DNA of 13,456 bases, from contig DIEP01000078.1 of NCBI GenBank assembly GCA_002418685.1, positions 14,365 to 27,820 of the forward strand, in the 5' to 3' direction. Below, piece after piece: positions 1 to 6,778 of the stretch. The position numbers and the translations under genes were made by a program. A model generated the notes under the pieces. The model was given only the letters and a program-made list of their open reading frames with translations, was not told the origin of the DNA and did no database searches. The stretch's first letter is position 1, and every line of letters starts with the position of its first letter. The DNA comes from Ignavibacteria bacterium UBA5771. GTDB taxonomy: Bacteria; Bacteroidota; Ignavibacteria; Kapaibacteriales; UBA2268.

Positions 1-756
1 GCAAATAAAACTTCAGATGCCAATAGCTTTTTTCAATCACAATATCGCAAAGAAGGGAACTATCAGCAATTATCGAAAGGCACACTTGATTTGCTCTTTC
101 ATAGAAATGAGCAGCAGATTTCTTCTGAACCCAATATGCCTACCCTTGCGTTTTCTCGACCATCAGGCGTTGTGATTTCGGAATTGTCTAATGCAGCTTT
201 TTGGCAATTGCTTAATAAATATATTTTTGTGCAAACAAGCCGCGGTGTGCTTATTGTAGACCAGCACAATGCTCACGAACGTGTGATTTACGAAAAAACT
301 ATTGAGAGGTTCAATAAACTTTATGCAAATCCGCAGGAATTACTGTTTCCCGTCGATGTGAGATTTTCTGTTTCTCAAATTGCAATTATTGAAGAAATAA
401 AAGAAGATTTGAAAACGCTGGGATTCAAATTTGAAAAAATTGAGTCGGATAAAATTCGACTTTTTGCTATTCCCAAAGATGTGCCTCCGGGAAATGAAGA
501 AAGCATTTTAACAGAAATCATCGATGATTATACAAACAATCTGCAAGTTCGTCATAGCACTAATCGAGATAATCTTGCGGCTTCATTCAGTTGCAAATCG
601 GCAATCAAAACAGGAGCAAAATTAGGCTATGAACAAATGAAACAGCTTGTAATTGACCTAATGAATTGCAAAATGCCTTATATCTGTCCCCACGGCAGAC
701 CCGTAATTTTGGAATTGACTCTTTCTGATTTAGACAAACAATTTGGTAGAACTTAA
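1..756 (+). CDS. mutL: DNA mismatch repair protein MutL, C-terminal part (5' end outside window)
   Basis: The frame is open from base 1, so the N-terminal GHKL ATPase part lies upstream of the window. What is visible is part of the linker and the C-terminal dimerisation/endonuclease domain. The nicking-endonuclease signature DQHA(X)2E(X)4E appears as DQHNAHERVIYE at 259-294, with Asn for the usual Ala. A second conserved segment, SCKSAIKTG, lies at about 589-615, CPHGRP at about 685-702, and the protein ends in FGRT, like the usual C-terminal F-x-R motif. QELLFP (334-351) fits the Q-x-x-[LI]-x-P sliding-clamp binding motif known in MutL. By family knowledge this is the latent endonuclease of MutH-independent mismatch repair, which nicks the new strand after MutS recognises a mismatch. 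The stop is 1 bp before the ATG of the next gene, so the two are probably cotranscribed. Confidence 0.95.
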   Translation, partial: ANKTSDANSFFQSQYRKEGNYQQLSKGTLDLLFHRNEQQISSEPNMPTLAFSRPSGVVISELSNAAFWQLLNKYIFVQTSRGVLIVDQHNAHERVIYEKTIERFNKLYANPQELLFPVDVRFSVSQIAIIEEIKEDLKTLGFKFEKIESDKIRLFAIPKDVPPGNEESILTEIIDDYTNNLQVRHSTNRDNLAASFSCKSAIKTGAKLGYEQMKQLVIDLMNCKMPYICPHGRPVILELTLSDLDKQFGRT

Positions 757-757
757 T

Positions 758-1996
758 ATGAACATTTATGGAATTATCATTCTTTTAACCCTTTTGGTAT
801 CATACTTTTTAGGGTTAATCTCTGATTATTTAAATATAAAAAATTTGCGAATCGAACTTCCCGAAGATTTCCGCGATATTTATTCGCAAGACCGTTATGA
901 ATTATCACAAAAGTATTTGCGGGAAAATACGCGTTTTGAAAATCTGACAGGCACTTTTATGCTAATTCTAACGCTAATTTTCTGGTTTATTGGAGGTTTT
1001 GAATGGGTAAATCAATTGGCAATTAGTATTTCGGGCAATTTTTATATACGAGCATTAATTTTCATAGGGATTCTTTCATTATTAAGTTCAATTATTTCTC
1101 TACCGCTTTCCATTTATGAAACATTTGTAATTGAGCAGAAATATGGATTTAATCGCACAACGCCTAAAGTTTTCATTACGGATTTGCTTAAATCGCTTGC
1201 TTTATCAATCGTTATTGGCGGTCCTATTTTATTGCTAATACTCTATATATTCAATGAATTAGGCACAATAGCATGGCTTTATGCTTGGATTGCATTTGTT
1301 CTGTTTTCGCTTATTTTGCAATATATTTACCCGACTTGGATTATGCCAATTTTCAATAAATTCTCGCCACTTGAAGATGTAGAACTCAAAGAAAAAATAA
1401 TGGAATACGCCAAGCAAGTGAATTTCCCTTTAAAAAATGTTTTTGTGATGGATTCATCCAAGCGGTCTACAAAGTCGAACGCATTTTTCACAGGTTTTGG
1501 AAAAAACAAGCGCATTGTTCTTTTCGATACATTGATTGCTAATCATACACCTGATGAAATTTTGACAATACTTGCTCACGAAGTTGGTCATTATAAAAAA
1601 CATCATATTACGCAAGGGACAATATTATCAATTCTCCAAACGGGAATATTGCTGTTTTTGCTTTCGCTTTTTCTTGACACAAAGGGACTTTACGATGCTT
1701 TTTATATGACGGAGCAACCGATTTATGCGGGTATTTTATTTTTCGGAATGTTGTTTTCTGCAATTGAACTTATTCTTTCAATATTTTTTAATATGCTTTC
1801 GCGAAAAAATGAACGTGAGGCTGACAAATTTGCTATTGAGACAACTCAAATGAAAGATGCTTTCATTTCAGGTTTAAAGAAATTATCCGAAAAGAATTTA
1901 TCGAACTTAACACCGCATCCATTTTATGCTTTTTTGAATTATTCTCATCCACCCGTTTCAGAGCGGATTCAATATATAAAATCAGTCAAAGTTTAG
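758..1996 (+). CDS. M48-family (Ste24/CAAX protease 1-like) membrane zinc metalloprotease
   Basis: This is a 412-residue polytopic membrane protein with several hydrophobic segments, starting near residues 2-20 and 60-85, with two more flanking the active site in the C-terminal half. The catalytic zinc motif HEVGH is at residues 274-278. The third ligand is expected to be Glu352 in the EREAD segment, matching the E-x-x-x-D motif of M48. Length, HExxH position and the C-terminal HPPVSERI segment all fit the Ste24/CAAX prenyl protease 1 group. The eukaryotic members cleave prenylated CAAX proteins; bacterial members are thought to act in membrane protein quality control, and the substrate here is unknown. 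I chose the ATG at 758, one base after the mutL stop. A TTG at 743 would add five residues and overlap mutL. No clear ribosome binding site is visible, so translation may be coupled to mutL. Confidence 0.88.
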   Translation: MNIYGIIILLTLLVSYFLGLISDYLNIKNLRIELPEDFRDIYSQDRYELSQKYLRENTRFENLTGTFMLILTLIFWFIGGFEWVNQLAISISGNFYIRALIFIGILSLLSSIISLPLSIYETFVIEQKYGFNRTTPKVFITDLLKSLALSIVIGGPILLLILYIFNELGTIAWLYAWIAFVLFSLILQYIYPTWIMPIFNKFSPLEDVELKEKIMEYAKQVNFPLKNVFVMDSSKRSTKSNAFFTGFGKNKRIVLFDTLIANHTPDEILTILAHEVGHYKKHHITQGTILSILQTGILLFLLSLFLDTKGLYDAFYMTEQPIYAGILFFGMLFSAIELILSIFFNMLSRKNEREADKFAIETTQMKDAFISGLKKLSEKNLSNLTPHPFYAFLNYSHPPVSERIQYIKSVKV

Positions 1997-2383
1997 GAAT
2001 ATAGCAACTGCAATATGGTAGTTTCAGCAAACAAAAAACAATTATTAGTAGCAGGTTGCCTCATCCACAGATGTCCTCATATTACCATTCTTATGGACTT
2101 ATAGCCCATTAATTCATTTGTGAGTGAAAAGACGGATACGAAAATATAATAACCATTTTATCGGTTTTGATAAATGATTAAAATCATTATAAATAAATTA
2201 TTCAATTGAATATTTACACACTATTAATAATTGACAATTGCTATGCTTATTAATAACTTAGTGAGGGATCCTAACATCTTTTCTAATATATTGCGAATTC
2301 ACTATCCCCGCAAATATTTATCAAAATATAACTTTCAAATGTTTGAAAATCCTTAATTTTATAAATTCTTAAAGTGAAATTTT
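1997..2383. other. 387-bp intergenic region before purL
   Basis: No convincing gene, tRNA or known riboswitch is seen here. The region is AT-rich and contains several short dyads: AATGATT/AATCATT (around 2174-2190), the 12-bp palindrome ATTCAATTGAAT (around 2200-2212), two copies of the self-complementary TATTAATA core (2222-2229 and 2248-2255) flanking TTGACAATTG (2231-2240), and TTTCAAA/TTTGAAA (2333-2339 and 2342-2348) about 35 bp before the purL start. The gap presumably holds the 3' end of the mutL/M48 transcript and the purL promoter. No strong GC-rich intrinsic terminator is seen. Confidence 0.6.
2231..2259 (+). promoter_or_regulatory. Weak candidate promoter upstream of purL
   Basis: TTGACA at 2231-2236 is a perfect match to the sigma-70 -35 box, but the hexamer 17 bp downstream (2254-2259, TAACTT) is a poor -10. 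A second candidate nearer the gene is TAACTTTC at 2329-2336, one mismatch from the Bacteroidota -7 box TAnnTTTG, but it lacks a clear -33 TTG. Either could drive purL; neither is secure. Confidence 0.2.
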
Positions 2384-4618
2384 ATGAACGAAATAGTTTA
2401 TAGCGAAATTCCTGTTTCAATCGAGACAGCGTATGAAGTTGGATTGAATGATGAAGAATACTCTATGATACTCGACATTCTTGGCAGAGTACCGTCTTAT
2501 ACCGAGCTTGGAGTATACGGAGTGCTTTGGAGCGAGCATTGCTCTTATAAAAATTCAATCAAATTAATAAAGACATTTCCCCGAAGCGGTGGGCGATTGC
2601 TTGTTGAAGCAGGTGCAGAAAATGCAGGGCTTGTCGATGTGGGCGATGGTTATGCAATTGCTTTCAAAATCGAGAGCCATAATCATCCATCAGCAGTTGA
2701 GCCTTATCAAGGAGCAGCAACGGGCGTTGGGGGAATATTACGCGATATTTTCTCGATGGGAGCAAGACCGATTGCCTCGCTTAATTCGCTGCGATTTGGC
2801 GAATTAAATAATTCTCGCACACAGTATTTAATGAAGGGAATTGTAAAGGGCATCGGAGATTATGGCAATTCGTTTGGTGTGCCAACAGTTGCAGGAGAAG
2901 TATATTTTGATGATTGCTATCAAGATAATCCACTGATAAATGCCGAAGCCGTTGGAATAGTGCATAAAGATAAAATTATTTCTGCAACCGCAAAGGGAAT
3001 TGGCAACCCTGTTTATATACTAGGAAGCAGAACAGGACGAGATGGTATCCATGGAGCTTCGCTGCTTGCATCACGCGAATTTGACGAGAAATCAGAGAGT
3101 TTGCGTCCAAGCGTGCAAGTTGGCGATCCATTTGCAGAAAAGACGATGCTCGAAGCATTACTTGAAATGCTTGACGCAAACGTGCTCGTCGGTGTGCAAG
3201 ATATGGGAGCTGCGGGTATTGCTTCTTCAACTTCAGAAATGAGTGCACGCGGGAATGTGGGGATGCTTATTGACCTCGATAAAGTGCCTTTGCGAGAAAA
3301 TGAAATGTCTGCTTATGAAATTATGCTTTCAGAATCCCAAGAAAGAATGTTGCTCGTTATTGAAAAAGGGAAAGATGCCCAAGCACAAAAAATTGCTGAT
3401 AAATGGGACGTGCCATTAACGCAAATTGGCGAAGTCATCGAAGAAGAAATTTTAAAAATTTCTCGAAATGGGAAATTAGTGATAAATGTGCCAACCCAAT
3501 CGCTTGTGCTTGGTGGTGGCGCCCCGCAATATGATAGAGATTCCAAAAAGCCGAGTTATCTCGATCAACTCAACGCTTATGATTTCAACAATTTGGAAAT
3601 AAAATTCACAAATGAAGAATTGTTTTGGAAATTACTTAATTCGCCTACAATTGCTTCAAAAAAATGGGTATTTGAGCAATACGATTCCCAAGTGCTTACA
3701 AACACGGTTTCCACAAAAGGTGATGCAGCAATTATTCGTTTAAAAGAATTGCCAGGCAAGGCAATTGCTCTTTCTACTGATTGCAATGGCAGATATGTAT
3801 ATCTAGATCCATATACAGGCGGAATGGAATCAGTTTGTGAATCAGCAAGGAATGTTGTTTGCGTCGGTGCTGAACCAATTGCTATCACAAATTGCTTGAA
3901 TTTTGGTAATCCCTATGATCCCGAAGTTTATTGGCAATTCAAAGAGGCAGTTCGTGGCATTCGTGATGCTTGCATAGCTTTGAATACACCTGTTACGGGT
4001 GGAAATGTAAGCTTCCATAATGAATCTCAAGAAAACGCAATATTCCCGACTCCAGTAATTGGTATGCTTGGAATTATTGATAATCTTGATGATAGAATGA
4101 GCAGCGAATTCAAAAATAGCGGTGATGCGATTTATTTATTAGGAAATAATCGCGAAGAGCTTGGCGGAAGTGAGATTGTAAAGATTTTAACGGGTAATAT
4201 TCTTGGGAAAGCTCCAATTTTGAATCTGCAAGAAGAAATCGAATTGCAAAAATTAACTCTTGATTTAATTAAAAATAAAATTATTAATGCTGCACATGAC
4301 GTTGCTGAAGGTGGAATTGCAATTGCATTAGCTGAAATGTCAATCGATTCCATAAAATATGGATGCAGTGTAGATTTAGGCAATGATCCTTCGTTAGGAA
4401 TGCTTTTTGGCGAATCGCAATCTCGAATAATTGTGACTGTGTCCGCAGAAAACATTTCCGAATTTGAAAAATTATGCAAAGAATATAATGTGCAAAATTT
4501 CAAACTTGGAAGCGTTATTGAAAATAATTTTATTATAAATAAGGTGGTTAATACAAGCATTTCAAAATTAACCGCGGATTGGGAAAATGCGCTTGAAAAT
4601 CGGATAGGTATTCATTAA
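2384..4618 (+). CDS. purL: Phosphoribosylformylglycinamidine synthase subunit PurL (small form)
   Basis: A 744-residue protein catalysing the ATP-dependent step from FGAR to FGAM in de novo purine synthesis. The length is that of the small PurL type, which works in the cytoplasm with separate PurQ (glutaminase) and PurS subunits; neither is encoded in this window. Visible motifs in order are SEHCSYKNS with His52, KIESHNHPSAVEPYQGAATG (residues 95-114, the ATP/metal region), the DMGAAGIASSTSEMS segment, SESQERM, then the second half with DPYTGG, NCLNFGNP, VTGGNVSF, HDVAEGGIAIALAEM and FGESQSR. This is the duplicated AIRS-like architecture of the family. The start at 2384 gives an N-terminus of normal length, but there is no Shine-Dalgarno sequence ahead of it. 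The gene stands alone, with long gaps on both sides. Confidence 0.97.
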   Translation: MNEIVYSEIPVSIETAYEVGLNDEEYSMILDILGRVPSYTELGVYGVLWSEHCSYKNSIKLIKTFPRSGGRLLVEAGAENAGLVDVGDGYAIAFKIESHNHPSAVEPYQGAATGVGGILRDIFSMGARPIASLNSLRFGELNNSRTQYLMKGIVKGIGDYGNSFGVPTVAGEVYFDDCYQDNPLINAEAVGIVHKDKIISATAKGIGNPVYILGSRTGRDGIHGASLLASREFDEKSESLRPSVQVGDPFAEKTMLEALLEMLDANVLVGVQDMGAAGIASSTSEMSARGNVGMLIDLDKVPLRENEMSAYEIMLSESQERMLLVIEKGKDAQAQKIADKWDVPLTQIGEVIEEEILKISRNGKLVINVPTQSLVLGGGAPQYDRDSKKPSYLDQLNAYDFNNLEIKFTNEELFWKLLNSPTIASKKWVFEQYDSQVLTNTVSTKGDAAIIRLKELPGKAIALSTDCNGRYVYLDPYTGGMESVCESARNVVCVGAEPIAITNCLNFGNPYDPEVYWQFKEAVRGIRDACIALNTPVTGGNVSFHNESQENAIFPTPVIGMLGIIDNLDDRMSSEFKNSGDAIYLLGNNREELGGSEIVKILTGNILGKAPILNLQEEIELQKLTLDLIKNKIINAAHDVAEGGIAIALAEMSIDSIKYGCSVDLGNDPSLGMLFGESQSRIIVTVSAENISEFEKLCKEYNVQNFKLGSVIENNFIINKVVNTSISKLTADWENALENRIGIH

Positions 4619-4670
4619 GAAACCAGATAATTTCATTAATTATTATAGTTTTAAAGAAAATTGTTAATTT

Positions 4671-4698
4671 TGTAACTTTGCATTTCTGCATAAAGTTA
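4671..4698 (+). promoter_or_regulatory. Candidate -7 box / hairpin between purL and tRNA-Leu
   Basis: TAACTTTG at 4673-4680 matches the Bacteroidota -7 consensus TAnnTTTG exactly, although no good TTG box lies 17-23 bp upstream. The same bases form one arm of a hairpin: TAACTTTGCA (4673-4682) pairs with TGC and AAAGTTA (4687-4689 and 4692-4698) with a 2-nt bulge. No T-run follows the hairpin, so a classical terminator for purL is doubtful. A promoter for tRNA-Leu and tig is the preferred reading. Confidence 0.35.
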
Positions 4699-4741
4699 TT
4701 AGAATTAATATTAACGCTCATTGCAAAAGTGAGAAGGGCTT

Positions 4742-4819
4742 TCATTGCGAGGAACTTTATTCCCGGGGCAATTTCATTAATCTAATAGATTGCTTCGCAA
4801 GAATATTTGCTTGCAATGA
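4742..4819. repeat. Degenerate palindromic intergenic repeat (REP/MITE-like)
   Basis: An imperfect 78-bp inverted repeat. The outer arms are TCATTGCGAG (4742-4751) and CTTGCAATGA (4810-4819), complementary except for one G-T pair. An inner hairpin pairs CGGGGCAAT (4764-4772) with ATTGCTTCG (4789-4797), with two G-T pairs. A further TCATTGC copy lies at 4718-4724. The element resembles short dispersed palindromes with ends like CATTGCGAGGA and GCAATGAC that I recall from several bacterial genomes, where they occur between genes. Only this one copy is in the window, so the dispersed nature is inferred. Confidence 0.6.
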
Positions 4820-4846
4820 CAAAGAAACGATTTTTACATAATATCT

Positions 4847-4928
4847 GCGGTCGTGGCGAAATTGGCAGACGCGCTAGACTTAGGATCTAGTGAGGCAACT
4901 CTTGAGAGTTCGAGTCTCTCCGACCGCA
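4847..4928 (+). tRNA. tRNA-Leu (anticodon UAG)
   Basis: The acceptor stem pairs GCGGTCG (4847-4853) with CGACCGC (4921-4927), followed by discriminator A. The anticodon stem CTAGA/TCTAG (4874-4878 and 4886-4890) encloses the loop CTTAGGA with anticodon TAG at 4881-4883. A long variable arm (4891-4903) marks a class II tRNA, and the T arm is GAGAG-TTCGAGT-CTCTC (4904-4920). CCA is not encoded. The anticodon and long variable arm identify leucine, reading CUN codons. It lies 18 bp before the tig start on the same strand, so both are probably in one transcript. Confidence 0.97.
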
Positions 4929-4946
4929 CAAAATAAAGGATGATTT

Positions 4947-6389
4947 ATGGAAAAAATAATTATTGAAAACGAAAATGGTGAGAACAAACTCGAATTATTT
5001 ATTAGTAACGAAGAAATTAAACCATTTCTAGACAAAGCATATGCCGAGGCACAAAAGAATATGAAAATCCCTGGTTTTCGTCCAGGGCATGTTCCACAAA
5101 ATATGATAAAAAATATGTATGGTAAAGCAATCGAAGCTGATACCAACATAGACATAGTAAATGACTATTTCCCACGTATTGCTGCTGAAGAAAACATAAT
5201 TTTGCTCAGCAATCCCAATTTACTCGATATTCAGAAAACTGATGAAGGTATCAAATATATTATTGGCTATCAAACAATCCCAGATTTCCAAATTAAAGAT
5301 TATAAGGATAATCTCACAGTATTTGAGCCCGTCCATATTGTTCAAAGCGAAGAAATCGAAAATAAACTTGATGAATTAGCATTTAATTTTGCTGAAAAAG
5401 AACCTGCTGAAATAGTAGAATCTCTTAGCTATACTGTTAAATTTAATATTATTACTCATCATCATCATGAAGAAGAAGAGGAAGGTCACGACCACGAAGA
5501 TTCTGGCACTGATGAAATTTATCTGAGCCACCCACAACTTGACCACGAATTTAGAGATATATTTCTGAATCGAAAAGTTAACGAAAAATTTGATTTTACT
5601 CCTGAAAGTGATCCTACACATTCTTATGAAATAGAAATAACGGGAATATCACGTATAATACCTCCAATAATAGATGATGAATTAGCCAAAAAAATCTCGC
5701 AGAATAAATTTGATACTTTAGAAGAATTAAGAAATAGCATCGAATTAGAATTGCAGGATGCATGGGACGAAGAAAGCCGTCATGAGATGGAAGATCAAAT
5801 TCGCGAGTTTTTAATCCAGGAAAATTGGGATATTTATATTCCCGAACAACTCATGCAAATTTCAAACCTTGATTATTTGAAATCAGTCAAAAAGCATTAT
5901 AATATTCCCGAAAATGAGACAAATCTTGATGCTACTCTTTTGCAATATGCAGGCGATATGCCCAAAAAAATTGCTCTTTGGGATTTATTAAGAACTAAAC
6001 TATATAAACTCGAGAATGTCGAAGTAGAAGATAGCGATATTGATGCTTTTGTTGAAAAGCAAAGTCAATATTTTCAAGGTTTATCACCCGAAGCCACGGC
6101 TGATATAATAAGAAAGAATGCAGATCTTTTAGCTCGGTTAAAAGAAGATAAATTGTTCGAAATATTATTGGGGTATGCAACAACAGAAGAAATATCTTTT
6201 GATGATTATGCAGTAAAGAAGCAAATACAAGCTCGTGAGAATGAATCAACTGCCAATACTGACAATGATGAAATTGACATTATTGAAGAGGATGATACAA
6301 CAGAAAGTATGGAATTTCCCGACGATGAGATGGAAATTAATGATAATGAGTCTTCTATGACAGACGATGAAGAAGAAATAAAAGAATAA
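4947..6389 (+). CDS. tig: Trigger factor (ribosome-associated chaperone)
   Basis: A 480-residue trigger factor, the chaperone that docks at the ribosomal exit tunnel and receives nascent chains. The N-terminal domain carries the ribosome-binding signature as GFRPGHVP (residues 43-50). The middle FKBP-type PPIase domain runs roughly from residue 155 to 240 and looks divergent: after its first strand comes an insertion that begins HHHH at residue 171, continues with five Glu, then GHDHED, ending near residue 190. The helical C-terminal chaperone domain follows (about 240-430). The last 50 residues form an acidic tail with 24 Asp or Glu and one Lys. The start is supported by AAAGGA (4935-4940), six bases ahead of the ATG. 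tRNA-Leu lies just upstream and clpS faces it 6 bp after its stop; clpP and clpX, often downstream of tig elsewhere, are absent. Confidence 0.95.
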   Translation: MEKIIIENENGENKLELFISNEEIKPFLDKAYAEAQKNMKIPGFRPGHVPQNMIKNMYGKAIEADTNIDIVNDYFPRIAAEENIILLSNPNLLDIQKTDEGIKYIIGYQTIPDFQIKDYKDNLTVFEPVHIVQSEEIENKLDELAFNFAEKEPAEIVESLSYTVKFNIITHHHHEEEEEGHDHEDSGTDEIYLSHPQLDHEFRDIFLNRKVNEKFDFTPESDPTHSYEIEITGISRIIPPIIDDELAKKISQNKFDTLEELRNSIELELQDAWDEESRHEMEDQIREFLIQENWDIYIPEQLMQISNLDYLKSVKKHYNIPENETNLDATLLQYAGDMPKKIALWDLLRTKLYKLENVEVEDSDIDAFVEKQSQYFQGLSPEATADIIRKNADLLARLKEDKLFEILLGYATTEEISFDDYAVKKQIQARENESTANTDNDEIDIIEEDDTTESMEFPDDEMEINDNESSMTDDEEEIKE

Positions 6390-6395
6390 ATTTGT

Positions 6396-6716
6396 TTAAT
6401 ATTCAATTTGAGTGTGCAGAGCAATTTCTTCAAGGATTGAGCTGACTTGCAAGCATCCCGAGAGTTCTCCTTCGAAGACTACTGCTTTGCCATTATTGTG
6501 TACCTCCCATGCAAGTTGTTCTGCATGCTCGGCGGAACACTGAATTGCTTTAATCAATTGTGCTATAACCTCGTCGAAAGTATGCCAATCATCATTGAAC
6601 AAAATTACTTTGGCAGGTATAGTCACATCCAAAGTTGTAATTTCTGCAGGAATTGCAACTGTCTCCTGATTATTTTCCAATTTAATAGCAGTTTTTGTAA
6701 AAATACATTTTAACAT
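6396..6716 (-). CDS. clpS: ATP-dependent Clp protease adaptor ClpS
   Basis: A 106-residue protein with the ClpS fold pattern: a non-conserved N-terminal extension of about 35 residues, then VILFNDDWHTFDEVIAQL and the VHNNGKAVVF segment. Asn41, Asp42, Asp43 and His73 have exactly the spacing of the N-degron binding residues Asn34, Asp35, Asp36 and His66 of E. coli ClpS. Phe47 is at the position of E. coli Met40, the residue that gates the pocket. By family knowledge ClpS delivers proteins with N-terminal Leu, Phe, Tyr or Trp to ClpAP/ClpCP. It converges on tig with 6 bp between stop codons, leaving no room for a separate terminator. It is divergent from the O-antigen ligase-like gene across 62 bp. 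Only a weak GGA precedes the start. Confidence 0.88.
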   Translation of the reverse strand: MLKCIFTKTAIKLENNQETVAIPAEITTLDVTIPAKVILFNDDWHTFDEVIAQLIKAIQCSAEHAEQLAWEVHNNGKAVVFEGELSGCLQVSSILEEIALHTQIEY

Positions 6717-6778
6717 ATTCCAAAAATAGCAAAAGAATAATTAAATTTGAAATTTTATATATTGCAAAATTAAGTTAA

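Noticed and set aside
743..757. TTG start for the M48 protease overlapping mutL
   Set aside because: The ATG at 758 directly follows the mutL stop and already gives a normal Ste24-like N-terminus.
1997..2383. Purine riboswitch before purL
   Set aside because: No three-way junction or conserved purine-aptamer core sequence could be recognised.
5457..5480. CAT/GAA/GAG triplet run as a microsatellite
   Set aside because: The repeats are short and mixed, and encode a coherent His/acidic loop in frame, so a protein-level explanation is simpler.
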